A DNA stretch of 64,000 bases from Brenneria izbisi (GCF_025840185.1 NZ_JAMPJU010000015.1:22614-86613), one strand, 5' to 3'; shown: positions 50,571 to 62,480, counted from the first letter of the stretch. Numbers and translations: made by a program. The notes: generated by a model from the letters alone, not told the origin.

Positions 50571-51119
50571 CTACCAGGTGCGCACCGGGCCGGTATCAAT
50601 ATGAACAAAATTGCTGCGGGGATAGTAACCCACTCCCCCGGCCCGCATTTTTAATGCCGCTTTACGCAGATTGGCAAGCTGAATACCTTCGATGTGAAAG
50701 TCCATAGCTTGTCCTTTCGTGTGATAGCTTTGTTTGGCCACGCCTTTGCGGTGCGCCCGTAGCTCATTATTGGTATCAATGGCCCGATAGCCGGAAATCA
50801 ACTGTACCGGTTTACGTGTTTCCAACATCACTTGTAAACGGTATAGCTGATCAAAAAGGAGTGGATCAATCGCTTTAACTTTATTTGCCCGATAATCGCG
50901 GAAGAAGTGATTCAAACGGGACAGTTCTTCTTTAATGTAGTTTCTGCCATCGAAAAACTCTGCTTTGAGATGTTCGCCGGTATTTAGGTTATTCAGTATT
51001 AAAGTACGTGGGCGCGGTGTCGATAATGTGGCGAATACCTGACCGGGAAGCAATGTCATCCCTAATGCTACGCCACCCAGCGCAAGCCATTTGCGCCGAT
51101 GATTGTCAATATGTTCCAT
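50571..51119 (-). CDS. mepK: Murein DD/LD-endopeptidase MepK (YcbK)
   Basis: Zinc peptidase of 182 residues (E. coli 182), M15-like (DUF882). A twin-arginine-type signal (NHRRKWLALGGVALGMTLLPG) precedes the mature part. Metal ligands are seen in SYHTKGQAMDFHI and NFVHIDTGP. In E. coli MepK cuts 3-3 (mDAP-mDAP) crosslinks. It lies next to ldtD, whose product makes those bonds. The ATG at 51119 matches the E. coli start; a longer upstream frame is not supported. Confidence 0.94.
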   Translation of the reverse strand: MEHIDNHRRKWLALGGVALGMTLLPGQVFATLSTPRPRTLILNNLNTGEHLKAEFFDGRNYIKEELSRLNHFFRDYRANKVKAIDPLLFDQLYRLQVMLETRKPVQLISGYRAIDTNNELRAHRKGVAKQSYHTKGQAMDFHIEGIQLANLRKAALKMRAGGVGYYPRSNFVHIDTGPVRTW

Positions 51120-51299
51120 AGAACGAGTTATCCTGGATAAAAACGGTATTGATGGGGTACACAAAATACACAATTTTGAACCTTAACTGGCTATGAAAAG
51201 TGAGTCAACCCGCTTTATCCACGTGTTTGACGGGGATCGCAATCATCCCCGGTGAGTAAAATCGATGTCCACAACGCTAAGTCACGCTATTTTCAATAC

Positions 51300-53039
51300 T
51301 TACAGCAGTAATAATCCCGCTTTTGGCAGGATGTGCGTACCAGAACGCGCCGTAGCATCATAATTGTAAATATCTGTTCTGAACTGAGGTTTGCCATCCT
51401 CTGCCACCCATGCGGTTAAATAGTACAAGCTGACCGGGATACGGTGCTTCATCGGCACATAGGTGGTATTGCCCTGATCCAGCGTTGAAGAGATGCGCGC
51501 GTTATTCCAGCCGGCATCCTGCAATAGCATCCCCGCCAGTTCAGATGCCTTGTTAACGCGCACACATCCCGAACTCAGCGCCCGGATATCACGCTGAAAC
51601 AGATTATGATTCGGCGTATCGTGCAGATAAATGGCTTCTGAATTCGGCATATTGAACTTATAGCGTCCCAACGAGTTATTGGCGCCAGGCGCCTGACGCA
51701 AACGGTAAGGAAAACGCTCTGGCGAAACCATCGGCCATTCAATCATTGACGGATCAATCTCTTCCGAATCCTGACTCCAACCGGACAGCACAGTGTAACC
51801 GTGACGCTGCAAATAACCAGGGTCCTGAATCACCTTGGGAATAATATCCTGCCGCGTCAGCGAAGTGGGAACATTCCACGGCGGGTTGACCACCACATTA
51901 TAGAGCGAGCTACGCATCAAAGGCGTTTTACGTTTAGGTTGCCCCACAATCACCCGCGATGACAATCGTTCAGCGCCATCCTGATAGTAAATCAGCGAAT
52001 AATTGGGGATATTCACCATGATGCCGGTGTTGACATTGTCCGGCAGCAAACGCAACCGCTGGATATTTAACGCCAGCAATGTTGCCCGCATCTGTGGTGA
52101 GACATTCAGCCAGTCGCGAGTTCGTTTACCGATCACGCCGTCAGCCGCCAGCCCTTGCCAGTGCTGGAAACGTTTGACCGCCTCAACCAGTTCGCCGGTA
52201 TAACGGTTCTCCGGGTTTATGGCGGTGTTGTCAGCAATTGTCGCTTCCTGCTCTGAGCTTGACGAAGGATCACTAAACAGCGCAATATTTTGTGTCGCCG
52301 TTAACATGCCGGTGCGTTGCAATATTTCTCGCAGTACCGCTAATTCCTGACTTTGTTGTTCAGGACGCAGTGTTTCAGTGGAATTTAATTTCGGCCAGGG
52401 GCGATTATCCATCAGCATATTTTTCAACGCATCATGCATCTTGGCATATTGCGAATGCTGAGGCGCCAGAGAAGCGATATATGCCGCGCTGCTCCCTGAA
52501 CTCACTGACTGTTGCCATTGATCCACCACGCTGGCCGAGGGGGATTGCAGACGATAAGGCACACTGCTGTACAACCAGCTATTGCCATTGCGCTCAACCT
52601 CGGAAACAAACTGCAAATATCCCAGCATGGCATCGGATAATACAATGTCGCGAGCAAAACCGGTGATTTGCGGATCGGTCAGCCAGGTGATCCAAGTGGT
52701 AAACTGAGGCTGAACCCCGGCGATCGCTAACTCGGCCAGTTGTTGTTGAAATTGCTGCACGGCGCGGCTATCGGCCCACATGGGTTGCATAGCCTGAACA
52801 GCATATAATGATGACAGTTCGGAGAGATATTTCGGCGTCACCGATTTAGGCAATGCCGCCAATAAAGATGCCCTGCTTTGATCTGTTAAAACCGGCTCCG
52901 TCGAAACCGTCCCGCTGCCTTGTGCAACAGCCGCCTGGGGTAATGCTGCCAGTACCGAAAAAGAAGGAAGCAGGCCACATACCCAAATATAACCAGCGCT
53001 CCACAGTAGCCTCTGCATTTTTCGCTTATATAACAACAT
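51300..53039 (-). CDS. ldtD: L,D-transpeptidase LdtD (YcbB)
   Basis: Periplasmic enzyme of 579 residues with an N-terminal signal (LLWSAGYIWVCGLLPSFSVL), a scaffold domain, a peptidoglycan-binding domain (about 275-330, VEAVKRFQHWQGLAADGVIG) and a YkuD catalytic domain (about 345-540) with HDTPNHNLF and catalytic Cys in ALSSGCVRV. It forms 3-3 crosslinks and resists beta-lactams. It is about 36 residues shorter than E. coli LdtD (615), mostly in the linker before the peptidoglycan-binding domain. The ATG at 53039 has AGGGGA 7 bases upstream and is preferred over an upstream GTG. Confidence 0.95.
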   Translation of the reverse strand: MLLYKRKMQRLLWSAGYIWVCGLLPSFSVLAALPQAAVAQGSGTVSTEPVLTDQSRASLLAALPKSVTPKYLSELSSLYAVQAMQPMWADSRAVQQFQQQLAELAIAGVQPQFTTWITWLTDPQITGFARDIVLSDAMLGYLQFVSEVERNGNSWLYSSVPYRLQSPSASVVDQWQQSVSSGSSAAYIASLAPQHSQYAKMHDALKNMLMDNRPWPKLNSTETLRPEQQSQELAVLREILQRTGMLTATQNIALFSDPSSSSEQEATIADNTAINPENRYTGELVEAVKRFQHWQGLAADGVIGKRTRDWLNVSPQMRATLLALNIQRLRLLPDNVNTGIMVNIPNYSLIYYQDGAERLSSRVIVGQPKRKTPLMRSSLYNVVVNPPWNVPTSLTRQDIIPKVIQDPGYLQRHGYTVLSGWSQDSEEIDPSMIEWPMVSPERFPYRLRQAPGANNSLGRYKFNMPNSEAIYLHDTPNHNLFQRDIRALSSGCVRVNKASELAGMLLQDAGWNNARISSTLDQGNTTYVPMKHRIPVSLYYLTAWVAEDGKPQFRTDIYNYDATARSGTHILPKAGLLLL

Positions 53040-53371
53040 CCCGTTATCCCCTGTACGCATTAACACTCATTTCTTCCACGACAAACGGTTTTGATAGTGG
53101 AAATAAAATAACCGAATTCAATTATTGCAAAGAAAAAATTATGATTTTAAGTGGTGATATTCAATACGCCGAATATTCCCTTTCAGACTGGAATAATTCC
53201 TCCGTCTGTTCATCAGTATATAAAGAGAAAAATAATTTTGCTTCTCTCATCACTCGATTATCTTACTGGACTGGCGAGTTATTTATTATCGATACGCCAA
53301 TCTCAATCACGCCCCAAAAGTAAAGCCGCTTAAAAAAGCGGCTTTATCATCCAATATCGGCAAAAAAGATG
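53040..53371. other. Intergenic region between mukB and ldtD
   Basis: 332 A+T-rich bases that should hold the ldtD promoter (minus). A plus-strand frame of 60 codons (53142-53324) begins without a good ribosome site and looks like chance. The mukB terminator occupies 53321-53346. Confidence 0.4.
53321..53346 (-). terminator. Terminator after mukB
   Basis: A 10-bp perfect stem (TAAAGCCGCT at 53321-53330 with 53337-53346) and a 6-base loop, 26 bases past the mukB stop. The minus strand continues CUUUUGG. Confidence 0.8.
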
Positions 53372-56300
53372 CTAAGAAGCCCGTTCAGCAATTTCCGGCG
53401 CGTCGCTTGCAAAACCACGTAAGCCCACCACATGCACATGCTCATGGTTTTGATGCACCTTGCGCACCAGCTTATATGTCGTGCCTTTTTCCGGGCTGAT
53501 ATTTTCCGGCGCGGCGATGATCAACTGCATTTCCAGACGATCACAGAGTTCGAACAAGGTCGCGATCGATTTAGCATCCAGGCGCGCCGCCTCATCCAGA
53601 AACAGTAAACGACACGGCGAAATATCTTTGCCGCGTAACCGCTTGGACTCTTCTTCCCAACTCTGAACCACCATGACCAGAATCGACATTCCCGTCCCAA
53701 TCGCTTCCCCGGTTGACAAAGCGCCGCTTTCGGCACGTAACCAGCCATCGGCGCCACGGTTAACCTCAACTTCCATTTCCAGATAGTTACGGTAATCCAG
53801 CAGTTCCTCGCCAATGGTTTGCGGCGTCCGTTGGCCCATGTCGATTTCCGGGTTCAGCCGTTGATACAGCTTCGCCAGCGCCTCAGAAAAGGTCAGCCGG
53901 TTACTGTTGAACAGATCCTGATGGATCTCTTGTTGTTCCGCCAACACATTCAACAGCGTGGTATGCGTTTCACGCACATTTACGTTCAGACGCACACTTT
54001 TTACCTGACCAAACGCCACCGATTGCAGCCCCTGATTCAACATCCGAATACGGTTCTGTTCGCGCTGGATGGTCTTGCGGATAATGTTCGCCACGCTGCG
54101 TGAACTGATTGCCAGCATTTGTTCACGCGCCGTCAGTTCTTCGGTCAGACGATTAAGCTCGATTTCCATCTGTTCAATGGCTTCGACCGGATCATCAGTG
54201 CGGATGATATCCTGCCGGATACGTTCGCGCAGGTGCTGGTATACCGCGATATAAAACTGAATTTTACGCTCAGGACGCTTGGGATCTTCTGAAAGACGCA
54301 GGACATCACGCAGATGTTCGTTATCCGCTACCGCCAGACGCAAGGCGCCCAATGCCTTATCCGACATCGAGCGCAGTGCTTCGCCATCCATGTAGGCCAA
54401 TTCACGGCGATGCAAGCGACGCTCCACGCCGTTATCTTTAACCAGACGCATCACTGCGCACCAACCCGCTTTCGCGCTGACCACCTGCTCACGCATCTGA
54501 TGATAATCACGTTCCAGCTTACGCAGTTTCTTTTGCAGGCTTTCCATTTCCGCTTCGCAGAACGTGAGTTGTTTTTCCAACTGATTACGGCGCGAACGAT
54601 TGGCGCTCAACGCGGCATGCAGTTCGTCGCGGCGCTGACGAGCACGCGATTCGGCATCAGGATCGGCGCGAACGCCAATATCCTCAAGCTCCTGGGTCAG
54701 TTCTTTCAGCATGTCGCGTTTGGCGTCATAGGCGCTTTTCAGTGAAGCCTGCAACTGACTGTATTGCGTCAACAGTGACTGATGCTGGCGCAGTTGCTCA
54801 CGGGCTTTCGTCCGTTCGGCTTCCACCTGTTCCAGACGTTGACGCAGTTTGTCGTTCAAATCGCTGTTTTCGCTCAGCATTCCGACAGCATCGGTGTAGC
54901 TGAAATGTGCCCGACGCTGCACCACTTCCGTAAGGGAAAATGCCTGTTGTTTGGCGTGGCGCTGCGCATTCTGCGCCTGCGCATAGTCTTCTGTTAGCTG
55001 CTCATGCTGCTGTGGATCGTTTTGTAGCACCGAAATCATCGGCTCCAGTTTTGTCAACGTCGCGCCATGTTGCTGAATAAAACGCGCCGACTCTTCGGTT
55101 TCTTCTAACTCCGCGCGAATTTCTTCAACCCGATCATACAGGCTGTCATCGGCCAGCAGGCTGATGCGCGGGATCAACTTGTTCAGCATGGCGCTGAGTT
55201 CTTTTGCCTGTTCGTACTGCTGACGTTGCTGCTGATTTTCACCATCAAAGTTGGCGATAGCGCGCTCTAGCTCACCACGGCGGGAAGTTAAGTCGCGAAT
55301 ATCCGCTTCCGGGTCGTCGTCAAACGCGACGGCCAGATGCGTACCGATAAAACGGCTGAACGATTGATGTAAACGTTGCGTCTTTTGCACATCAAACGAG
55401 AGGGTCGCATACTGTTCCGCCAGTGCTTCACGCTCATCACGCAGACTTTCCAGCCGCATTTCACGCGCCGCCCGCCCAAACAGCGGCACCTCCGGGAAAC
55501 GGGAATAGCGCCACTGACGCTCCGCGACTTTCACCACCACCGCGCGCTCCAGTTCCTCCACCGCAAACACGCTGTCGTCGAACGACTGCGGATCACCTTC
55601 GATCAGATATAAGTCTTCCGGGCAATCTTCCAGCCCCGCCAATTGTTCCCGCACCAGCGACAGATCCGCGACCACAATCCCATGCCGCGAAGGGCCGTAA
55701 AGCGCGGAAAAATAAGGCGCATCATCCAGCGTGACATCGTCATAAATCTCTGACAGCAGGACGCCACCAAAGCGCTCCGCCAACGCATTCAGGCGCGGAT
55801 CTTCCGAACCGCCAGGCTGACTCAGCCGTTCGATCTGGGCTTCAATCTGGCGTTTGCGCGTCGCGATCTCATCGCGCTCCACCGTGGTTTCGCGCTCGCG
55901 CTCCAGCAATTGCTGCATGAACGCCGTCACCTGACGACCGTCCGCGAATGTTTCGCCGCTTTGCTCGCTCAGTTGGGTCAACGTTTCCTGCGCGGCCAGC
56001 CACACCGGTGCGCGAGCGGTCAACTGCTGAATACGTTGCTGGATCTGTTCCAGTTCCTGGCGCAACGCCATACGACGCTCGCCGGCCTCGGCTACCAGCG
56101 AGGACAACGATTCGATCTGCGCATCCAGTTCCTGTTGCAGGGAATCCAGTTCTTCCGGTTGGCAATCCTGCCCGTAGCGTTTGTTGAACTCCTGCAACAA
56201 GCGCTCGGCATCCTGCTGCTCACGCAGACGCTGCTCCAGTTCCGATAAACGCATCCGCAACGGTTGCACCTGCTCGGCCTGATAGCGCTGGGAAGAACTC

Positions 56301-57811
56301 TCGCGCAACAAATCGCGCGCCACCTGCCAGGCCTCGCTGCGACTGACCGCGCCGGCAATGCGGGAAACCAAATCATATGCCTGCTCAAACTGGCTATGCG
56401 CGGCATCGGCCACGCTCAGCTTTTGCTCAAGCATCAGCAACATTTCCGTGGCTTCCTGCTCTTTCGCCTGATAACTGTCCAGCCATTCATCAGCGTTATC
56501 CGCCGTCAGATCCGGCAATTGACATAAGGCGCGGGCGCGCTCCAGCGCTTGTTGCGCCTGCTGATACTGAATCGCACGCGTCTGCTGTACGTCCAGCGCC
56601 TGCTGATAGTCCGCCAACTGGCTTTTCAGTTCATCCACTTCCTGCTCGGCGGCATCGGCGCGCGCTTCATTTTCCGTCTGCTGTTCGCGCGCTTCTTCAA
56701 CAATCTCATTTTGCTCTTCGAGACGGTAGCTAAGCTCTTCCAGATCCGCGTTATACCGCTCGATTTTTTCCTGTTGACGCAGCGCGGTCTGCACCAGATT
56801 CAGGTGATCGCTGGCCGCCTGATAATCCGTTTCCAGATCATTTTCCGCCCCGCTCTGTTCTTCCAGTTCACGCGCCATTTCTACATGACGATATTGCTCG
56901 GCGGAAAGCTGCTTACGGCTGCCGAACAGGTCGCGCCGCAGTTCCAGCGCGCTATCCAGATGAATTCGGCGTTCATTGGCATGACGCATGTAGTCGGCGG
57001 CCACATAGGATGTCGCTTCGGAAATCAAATGTTTGAACAGATCACGATCGGACTGGGTAACGCGAATCGCTTCCAGCGTCATGCGGTTTTCACGCAACGC
57101 CGCTTCCATATCCTGAAACGCCTTGCGCACCCCGCTGTTTTCCGGCAGCAGATAATCACGCAATGAGCGGGTAATGGCGCTGGAAATACCGCCATACAAC
57201 GAGGCTTCAATCAAACGATAGAACTTGCTGCGGTCGGCGGCGGAACGCAGACGACGCGGCACCACCCCCAGATCAAACATCAGGGAGTGGTAATCGGTAA
57301 TGGAATTGAACTGCTTGAACTGTACGCCTTCCATCTCTTCAACACGTTCTTTCAGTTCCGCCAGGGACAGCACCCGCGCCTGACGATCGCCCACCGTCTG
57401 GGTCAGCAATTGCGTTGGCTGCATTGAGGTGGGCAGCCCCTGAATGGTAAACGGTTTGATATCGACTTTGCGATCACGTCCGGCGACCTGCTGCAAACGA
57501 ACCCCCACCAGCACGCGCTGATGACGGGAATTGACCACATCCAGCGTGGAATAACATACGCCGGCGCGCAATTTGCCGTGCAACCCTTTATCACGGGAAC
57601 CACTGGTGGCGCCTGCTTCCGTGGTGTTTCTGAAGTGCAACAACGTCAGATCGGGGATCAAAGCCGTAATAAACGCCGCCATTGTGGTGGATTTCCCGGC
57701 CCCATTACCGCCCGACAACGTGGTGACCAGTTCATCCAGATCAAACGTGCGGGCGAAAAAACCATTCCAGTTGACCAGCGTCAGTGAGCGAAATTTACCG
57801 CGTTCAATCAT
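53372..57811 (-). CDS. mukB: Chromosome partition ATPase MukB
   Basis: SMC-like condensin subunit of 1479 residues (E. coli 1486). Walker A GGNGAGKS at 34-41, long coiled coils with a central hinge (about 640-780), and a C-terminal head with the ABC signature [10 protein letters not shown] and Walker [15 protein letters not shown]. It compacts the chromosome with MukE and MukF. The ATG overlaps the mukE stop by four bases. The C-terminal tail after GLRGFA is shorter than in E. coli. Confidence 0.98.
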   Translation of the reverse strand: MIERGKFRSLTLVNWNGFFARTFDLDELVTTLSGGNGAGKSTTMAAFITALIPDLTLLHFRNTTEAGATSGSRDKGLHGKLRAGVCYSTLDVVNSRHQRVLVGVRLQQVAGRDRKVDIKPFTIQGLPTSMQPTQLLTQTVGDRQARVLSLAELKERVEEMEGVQFKQFNSITDYHSLMFDLGVVPRRLRSAADRSKFYRLIEASLYGGISSAITRSLRDYLLPENSGVRKAFQDMEAALRENRMTLEAIRVTQSDRDLFKHLISEATSYVAADYMRHANERRIHLDSALELRRDLFGSRKQLSAEQYRHVEMARELEEQSGAENDLETDYQAASDHLNLVQTALRQQEKIERYNADLEELSYRLEEQNEIVEEAREQQTENEARADAAEQEVDELKSQLADYQQALDVQQTRAIQYQQAQQALERARALCQLPDLTADNADEWLDSYQAKEQEATEMLLMLEQKLSVADAAHSQFEQAYDLVSRIAGAVSRSEAWQVARDLLRESSSQRYQAEQVQPLRMRLSELEQRLREQQDAERLLQEFNKRYGQDCQPEELDSLQQELDAQIESLSSLVAEAGERRMALRQELEQIQQRIQQLTARAPVWLAAQETLTQLSEQSGETFADGRQVTAFMQQLLERERETTVERDEIATRKRQIEAQIERLSQPGGSEDPRLNALAERFGGVLLSEIYDDVTLDDAPYFSALYGPSRHGIVVADLSLVREQLAGLEDCPEDLYLIEGDPQSFDDSVFAVEELERAVVVKVAERQWRYSRFPEVPLFGRAAREMRLESLRDEREALAEQYATLSFDVQKTQRLHQSFSRFIGTHLAVAFDDDPEADIRDLTSRRGELERAIANFDGENQQQRQQYEQAKELSAMLNKLIPRISLLADDSLYDRVEEIRAELEETEESARFIQQHGATLTKLEPMISVLQNDPQQHEQLTEDYAQAQNAQRHAKQQAFSLTEVVQRRAHFSYTDAVGMLSENSDLNDKLRQRLEQVEAERTKAREQLRQHQSLLTQYSQLQASLKSAYDAKRDMLKELTQELEDIGVRADPDAESRARQRRDELHAALSANRSRRNQLEKQLTFCEAEMESLQKKLRKLERDYHQMREQVVSAKAGWCAVMRLVKDNGVERRLHRRELAYMDGEALRSMSDKALGALRLAVADNEHLRDVLRLSEDPKRPERKIQFYIAVYQHLRERIRQDIIRTDDPVEAIEQMEIELNRLTEELTAREQMLAISSRSVANIIRKTIQREQNRIRMLNQGLQSVAFGQVKSVRLNVNVRETHTTLLNVLAEQQEIHQDLFNSNRLTFSEALAKLYQRLNPEIDMGQRTPQTIGEELLDYRNYLEMEVEVNRGADGWLRAESGALSTGEAIGTGMSILVMVVQSWEEESKRLRGKDISPCRLLFLDEAARLDAKSIATLFELCDRLEMQLIIAAPENISPEKGTTYKLVRKVHQNHEHVHVVGLRGFASDAPEIAERAS

Positions 57812-58536
57812 TCCTGTTCATCCTCAATACTCTCAGGCGGGGTATCGTCTGTGCGATCATTTTCGTCGCTTTCATCTTTCAGTGACAGGTTGCCGTCAAC
57901 CGGCATCGCTTCACCATCACGGATCATCCGTAATTGCGCCTCGCGCGCGTCATCGCCGCTGCGGACATCGGCGCCGAAACGGAACACCGACTCGGTGATA
58001 CGAAACTTGCTGCCGTCGTTGCCCATAAAGTAGATCATCCCCAGCCTTCGCAAGCGATTCAGCGAGGTTCTTACTTTTTCCTGTAATTTCTGACGATCCA
58101 GATCGGAACCTGTTGAACGCTGATTAACCAGCTTGAGTAATTTGTTTTCATCCGCCAGGCTGAGCAACTCTTCATACAATTCCTGCTGGCTGAAAATCCC
58201 CTCGTGCGCCAAACGCTCCGGGCTAAGGTAGAGATAGCACAGAATTTTCCCCACCATCATATCCAGTTCGGACAGCACCGAACGCGGAATTAATGTGGTG
58301 GATCGCGGACGCAGATAGAAGAAACCTTCCGGCGCACGGATCAGTTCGACGTTATAGCGGCTGTAAAACGTTTCCAGTTCTTCCTGAAAATCCATCAGGA
58401 ACGCATGGTTTTCCAACTCTTCAATGCCGATATGACGGCCTGAGCGTAGCTGACTGTCCAGCGTGGGAAACAGCATATTCGACAGCGCCGTGACCAGTCT
58501 GGCTGGCATGATATGTTCAATATTTGTCGATGACAT
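57808..58536 (-). CDS. mukE: Condensin subunit MukE
   Basis: Protein of 242 residues (E. coli 234) made of tandem winged-helix domains that binds MukF and regulates Muk[41 protein letters not shown] and VFRFGADVR are nearly invariant. The ATG at 58536 (MSSTNIE) matches E. coli and overlaps the mukF end by 20 bases, so the operon is coupled. The acidic C-terminus overlaps mukB by four bases. Confidence 0.97.
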   Translation of the reverse strand: MSSTNIEHIMPARLVTALSNMLFPTLDSQLRSGRHIGIEELENHAFLMDFQEELETFYSRYNVELIRAPEGFFYLRPRSTTLIPRSVLSELDMMVGKILCYLYLSPERLAHEGIFSQQELYEELLSLADENKLLKLVNQRSTGSDLDRQKLQEKVRTSLNRLRRLGMIYFMGNDGSKFRITESVFRFGADVRSGDDAREAQLRMIRDGEAMPVDGNLSLKDESDENDRTDDTPPESIEDEQE

Positions 58537-59842
58537 GGGCCTGTACCTTGGCTCCGTAATCATTGATTACCTGCCACAATGCAGGCAATCCGGTGAAATC
58601 TGCTTCGGCCACGCCCAGACGCACCGCCTGGTCGACCACGATTCGGGCAACATCAAAGTGCTGGTAACGAGGATACTGCGCAAGATAATCGCGCATCACA
58701 TCGCTTAAATTAAGCGGTATTTGCTGCTCTTTATATTTCTGTAACGACTGTTCGACCAACGCAATCAACTGCTCGCGTATTTCACTGAATTCTTCATATT
58801 CCAGATCGGGCGGCAATTCCCCGGTCACCTCGTCGCTGCGCAACGTCAACTCTTCATCGCGCATATCCAGCAGGCGATCGGCATTGGCGAAGGTGAGCGC
58901 CCAGGGGTGGTCAAAATAGCTTTGCAGCGACTGACGCAGGCGTTGGGCGAATACCCGGTTTTTATCCATATCAATGGCGGTACGGATAAATTTATGCACA
59001 TGCCGATCATAGCCAATCCATAAATCAATGGTTTGCTGGCCCCAACTGACAATGCGATCAAGTTTGCCTTGCAGATCAAAGACCAGCTTATCGACAAACT
59101 CCAGATTGTGGGGATTATTGAGGATTGCGTCCTGAATACTCAGCAGGCTGGCCTGAAGCTTGTCACCCGCGGCCTCCAGCGTATCCTGCAACTCACGCAA
59201 AGTGCTTGAGGTTTCCGTCAGCAACTGTTCGCAACTGCTGATCGCCGCTCGCCAGTCCTGATTCAACAGCGCGGCAATATCCTCTTTCACGCCCTGTTGT
59301 TGCTCATCCATTACGCGCTGGGATAAATCGATACTGTCAAAAATTTCCGCGACCGAGTATTTCAACGGCGCGAACACATTGCGATGCCAATGAAACGCAT
59401 CGCCGCCCTCTTGCGCCGCATCCGCCGCCCGGCTGAGCTCCTGAGCCACAATCGAAAGCTGCATGGAAAGGCGCAGCGCGGAAAACTCTCGCTGCCGAAT
59501 ATAGTAGTCGGTGATGCCGATGCCCAGCGGCGTCAGCCGATAGATGGCATGGCCTTCCGCCTGTTCGCTGGTAAAGCGGTTGAGCAATCGCTGGCGCACC
59601 AAATCGTTGATAGCGTTATTGGCACGAACCGTAATGGTTTCATTCGTTTGTTCAAATCCCTGACTGACATGGCGAAACGCATCAACCAGTTCGCCTTCGC
59701 TCATTTCACCATCCATCCGTTCGCCATTGAGCGTGGCTATCGCCAGTAAAAAGGCCAGCCGCTCAGTGGGAAGGGAAAGGGAAAAATCATTTTTTCGTGC
59801 CCAGGCGACCAGTTCGGGTACAGTCTGGGAAAAATCACTCAT
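58517..59842 (-). CDS. mukF: Condensin kleisin subunit MukF
   Basis: Kleisin of 441 residues (E. coli 440) that bridges MukB heads and dimerises by its N-terminal winged-helix domain (about 1-115). The middle helical part binds MukE and the C-terminal winged helix (from about 330) contacts the MukB head. [32 protein letters not shown] matches the family (quoted in parts as [15 protein letters not shown]). The ATG overlaps the cmoM stop by four bases. Confidence 0.97.
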   Translation of the reverse strand: MSDFSQTVPELVAWARKNDFSLSLPTERLAFLLAIATLNGERMDGEMSEGELVDAFRHVSQGFEQTNETITVRANNAINDLVRQRLLNRFTSEQAEGHAIYRLTPLGIGITDYYIRQREFSALRLSMQLSIVAQELSRAADAAQEGGDAFHWHRNVFAPLKYSVAEIFDSIDLSQRVMDEQQQGVKEDIAALLNQDWRAAISSCEQLLTETSSTLRELQDTLEAAGDKLQASLLSIQDAILNNPHNLEFVDKLVFDLQGKLDRIVSWGQQTIDLWIGYDRHVHKFIRTAIDMDKNRVFAQRLRQSLQSYFDHPWALTFANADRLLDMRDEELTLRSDEVTGELPPDLEYEEFSEIREQLIALVEQSLQKYKEQQIPLNLSDVMRDYLAQYPRYQHFDVARIVVDQAVRLGVAEADFTGLPALWQVINDYGAKVQAHVIDKY

Positions 59843-60624
59843 AATGCATCCTTCAAATGGGGTTTATGCGCCATGACATGGATATAACGACCCAAACTGA
59901 CGAAGGGTTCCTGCCGGCAATAACGCTGTTCAAGCTCAAGAATCTCAGCAAAATTATCACGTTGTTGCTGTTTATTCTGCAAATAATCGTGAAATACCCG
60001 GACGCCGGTTTTACCGCTGATCGACAGCCCCATCGCTTCAAGCCACCCGTAAACCTGCTGAGGCTCCAGCGGATGATCCGGTGACAATGACCGTCGCTTA
60101 CGCTTGGGCATTCCGGCCTGCACATAGGCAAAATTACCCAACACCATATTGCGCATCAGCAAACCGTGTTGGTTATAAAACATCAGGGATAATGCGCCCC
60201 CCGGCGACAGACACTCATTCAGTTTTTCCAGCGCCTGCCTCGGCTGCGCCACCCATTCCAGCACCGCATGAAACAATATCAGATCGGCGGGCCTTTCCAT
60301 ATATTGCGCGATATCCTGCGCGGCGCTTTGTACGAAACGCATATTGTGGATCACATTTTGTGTGGACGCCGCCTGTTTAGCGCGCTGAATCATCTCATCT
60401 GATAAATCGCACAACAAGACCTGATGTCCTAAAGCTGCCAGACGGCAGGCCATATGCCCCTCGCCGCCGCCCGCATCCAGAATATTCAATGGCCGTGCCG
60501 AAAACCGGTCGAGCAGACCTGCCAGATCCTGCCATAAAACCGCTTGTCGCAGTGTACCTTTGGTTGTGCCATAAATGTTCTGGGCAAATTTTTCTGCGAT
60601 GTCGTTAAAGTTGCGATCCTGCAT
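59839..60624 (-). CDS. cmoM: tRNA 5-carboxymethoxyuridine methyltransferase CmoM (SmtA)
   Basis: SAM-dependent methyltransferase of 261 residues, the E. coli length. It methylates cmo5U34 to mcmo5U34 in some tRNAs. SAM motif [11 protein letters not shown] near residue 48; LFHAVLEWV and [18 protein letters not shown] are conserved. The ATG at 60624 matches the E. coli start (MQDRNF). First gene of the cmoM-mukF-mukE-mukB operon. A 14-bp imperfect tandem duplication lies just upstream. Confidence 0.96.
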   Translation of the reverse strand: MQDRNFNDIAEKFAQNIYGTTKGTLRQAVLWQDLAGLLDRFSARPLNILDAGGGEGHMACRLAALGHQVLLCDLSDEMIQRAKQAASTQNVIHNMRFVQSAAQDIAQYMERPADLILFHAVLEWVAQPRQALEKLNECLSPGGALSLMFYNQHGLLMRNMVLGNFAYVQAGMPKRKRRSLSPDHPLEPQQVYGWLEAMGLSISGKTGVRVFHDYLQNKQQQRDNFAEILELEQRYCRQEPFVSLGRYIHVMAHKPHLKDAL

Positions 60625-60630
60625 GGCTCT

Positions 60631-60658
60631 ATGGTTCCGCATTAATGGTCCCGCATTA
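60631..60658. repeat. 14-bp tandem duplication before cmoM
   Basis: ATGGTTCCGCATTA (60631-60644) is followed directly by ATGGTCCCGCATTA (60645-60658), one mismatch. It starts 7 bases upstream of the cmoM start codon, in its leader. Confidence 0.85.
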
Positions 60659-60806
60659 GTATTCAGGGCAAATAAAGAGCGCCCGGCAATATAGCAGCGC
60701 GGATGCTTTGACCTGCCATTTTCGCACAGGCTGACTTAGAATAAATCGTCTTACCGCATAATATCTGCCCGGTTGCGGTTTTTTCACCCAAAAGGAATGC
60801 CATTTT

Positions 60807-61586
60807 ATGCTTTTCGCGCTAAAAAAATTTGTCGGCGGCCTGTTGCAGCCCCTTCCATTGCTGTTGTTGGTGATGGGCGTCGGCTTACTGCTGCTGTGGT
60901 TCACCCGTCGCCAACGCACTGGCAAAACGCTGATTCTGGCAAGCTGGCTTATCCTGATGTTGATCAGCATCCAGCCGATTGCCGATCGCCTGCTGCTGCC
61001 GCTGGAAACACGCTATCCTACCTGGCAAGCCGATCGATCTCAGGCCGATTATATCGTGGTGCTGGGCGGCGGCTATACCTATAACCCTGACTGGGCGCCC
61101 AGTTCCAACCTCATCAGCAACAGCCTGCCGCGCGTCACCGAAGGAATTCGTCTCTATCATGCCAATCCTGGGGCAAAAATGATTTTCACCGGTGCGGCAG
61201 CGCGCGGGAATCCGCTCAGCAGCGCTAAAACCGCGGCGCTGGTTGCCGAAAGTCTGGGAGTACCGCCACAGGATATTCTGCTGGTGGATACCGCAAGGGA
61301 TACGGAAGAGGAAGCGGCCGGCACCGCGAAAATCGTCGGTTCGCAACCGTTCTGGCTGGTCACCTCGGCAAATCATTTACCGCGCGCCATGCAATTTTTC
61401 CAGGCGGCGGGACTTAATCCCATGCCTGCGCCAGCTAACCAGTTAGCCATCACCACCGCCCTTAACCCGTGGGAAAAAATCTTCCCATCAGCCTATTACC
61501 TCTCTCATAGCGAACGGGCCTGGTATGAAACCCTGGGGCGAATCTGGCAACGCCTGAAAGGAACGCAAACAACACCAGCGCAATAG
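60807..61586 (+). CDS. elyC: Envelope biogenesis factor ElyC
   Basis: Inner-membrane protein of 259 residues (E. coli 259): two N-terminal membrane helices (about 10-30 and 38-56), then a periplasmic DUF218 domain (YIVVLGGGYTYN, GIRLYHANPGAKMIFTGAAA, LLVDTARDTEEEA, LVTSANHLPRAM). In E. coli it supports peptidoglycan synthesis at low temperature and affects the undecaprenyl-phosphate pool. AAAGGA lies 10 bases before the ATG. Its stop codon abuts that of ycbJ with no base between. Confidence 0.95.
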   Translation: MLFALKKFVGGLLQPLPLLLLVMGVGLLLLWFTRRQRTGKTLILASWLILMLISIQPIADRLLLPLETRYPTWQADRSQADYIVVLGGGYTYNPDWAPSSNLISNSLPRVTEGIRLYHANPGAKMIFTGAAARGNPLSSAKTAALVAESLGVPPQDILLVDTARDTEEEAAGTAKIVGSQPFWLVTSANHLPRAMQFFQAAGLNPMPAPANQLAITTALNPWEKIFPSAYYLSHSERAWYETLGRIWQRLKGTQTTPAQ

Positions 61587-62480
61587 CTACTCAAGCCAGG
61601 GCGCAAGCTCACGTGATGCGATATCGAAAAGTTGCCGATCCAGTTGTCCGGTGTGGATGTAGCGGGAAACCGCTTCCCAGATGACATACAACCAGCGCCG
61701 GTACACAAAGGATTCCGCCACCGGCGCTTTCTTCAGGTAGTGATATAACAACTGTTGCGGCATCCCTGACTCACAAAGCCGGAAAAGCTCATACTCTCTG
61801 GGCGCCCAAAGCATCATTCCTGGATTAATCATCGCCAGTAATTGATCGGTGCGAGCATCCTTCAACATACTACGTAACGAGAGATTGCCGTGTACCAACA
61901 CACAACTGTCATGAAAATCATCAAATAACGCGGGTAATTCCTGACGGGAACGATACAGCAGGCTGCGATCGGCTTGTGTTAACAGCGGCGCGGTAATATT
62001 GAGCAGAGTGGACCACAACACTTCCAGACGTTGCTTATACCAGCTAACCCACTCGTTTTCCTGAGTGCTATCAACAGAGCCGACACAGCCATGGCTATCA
62101 ATACGATGCCAGGCCAGCACATTCTCCACAATTTGATCCATCAGCAACGCCCAGCGCTGTGCAGTACGGGTCGGCGCTTCAACCGACACCCCGCGCAGGC
62201 GCTCGATCAGCAGCAGTTCTTTATAAGGCGCTTGCTGGGTAATGACCAAACCGTATACCGTAGGCAGACGAACATCGCCTTCACGCGCCAGCATGGACAA
62301 CTTATACGCTTCCTGCTGAGCAACCCCCTGACATATATAACTTTTAGCGAGTAAAGGAATAGCATGACCTTCCTTATCGTACAAAGCATATAAATCCGCA
62401 TAGGGTTGCTCGCTAATACGTTCAAGACGGCTCAGGCTTTCCCCTAATACCGCACTTAATTCCGCTTTCAACTGTTCCAT
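61587..62480 (-). CDS. ycbJ: Kinase-fold protein YcbJ
   Basis: Protein of 297 residues (E. coli 297) with an aminoglycoside phosphotransferase-like kinase fold; substrate unknown. The catalytic-loop equivalent reads LVHGNLSLRSML, and LLLIERLRGVSVEAPTRT, GCVGSVDSTQEN, LLAMINPGMMLWAPREYELFRL and PVAESFVYRRWLYVIWE align with E. coli. In the loop Gly replaces the Asp of the usual HGD motif, so kinase activity is doubtful. The ATG at 62480 has GAGG about 11 bases upstream and matches E. coli MEQL. Confidence 0.93.
   Translation of the reverse strand: MEQLKAELSAVLGESLSRLERISEQPYADLYALYDKEGHAIPLLAKSYICQGVAQQEAYKLSMLAREGDVRLPTVYGLVITQQAPYKELLLIERLRGVSVEAPTRTAQRWALLMDQIVENVLAWHRIDSHGCVGSVDSTQENEWVSWYKQRLEVLWSTLLNITAPLLTQADRSLLYRSRQELPALFDDFHDSCVLVHGNLSLRSMLKDARTDQLLAMINPGMMLWAPREYELFRLCESGMPQQLLYHYLKKAPVAESFVYRRWLYVIWEAVSRYIHTGQLDRQLFDIASRELAPWLE

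Noticed and set aside
53142..53324. 60-codon plus-strand frame between ldtD and mukB
   Set aside because: Weak ribosome site, ends inside the mukB terminator, no recognisable feature.
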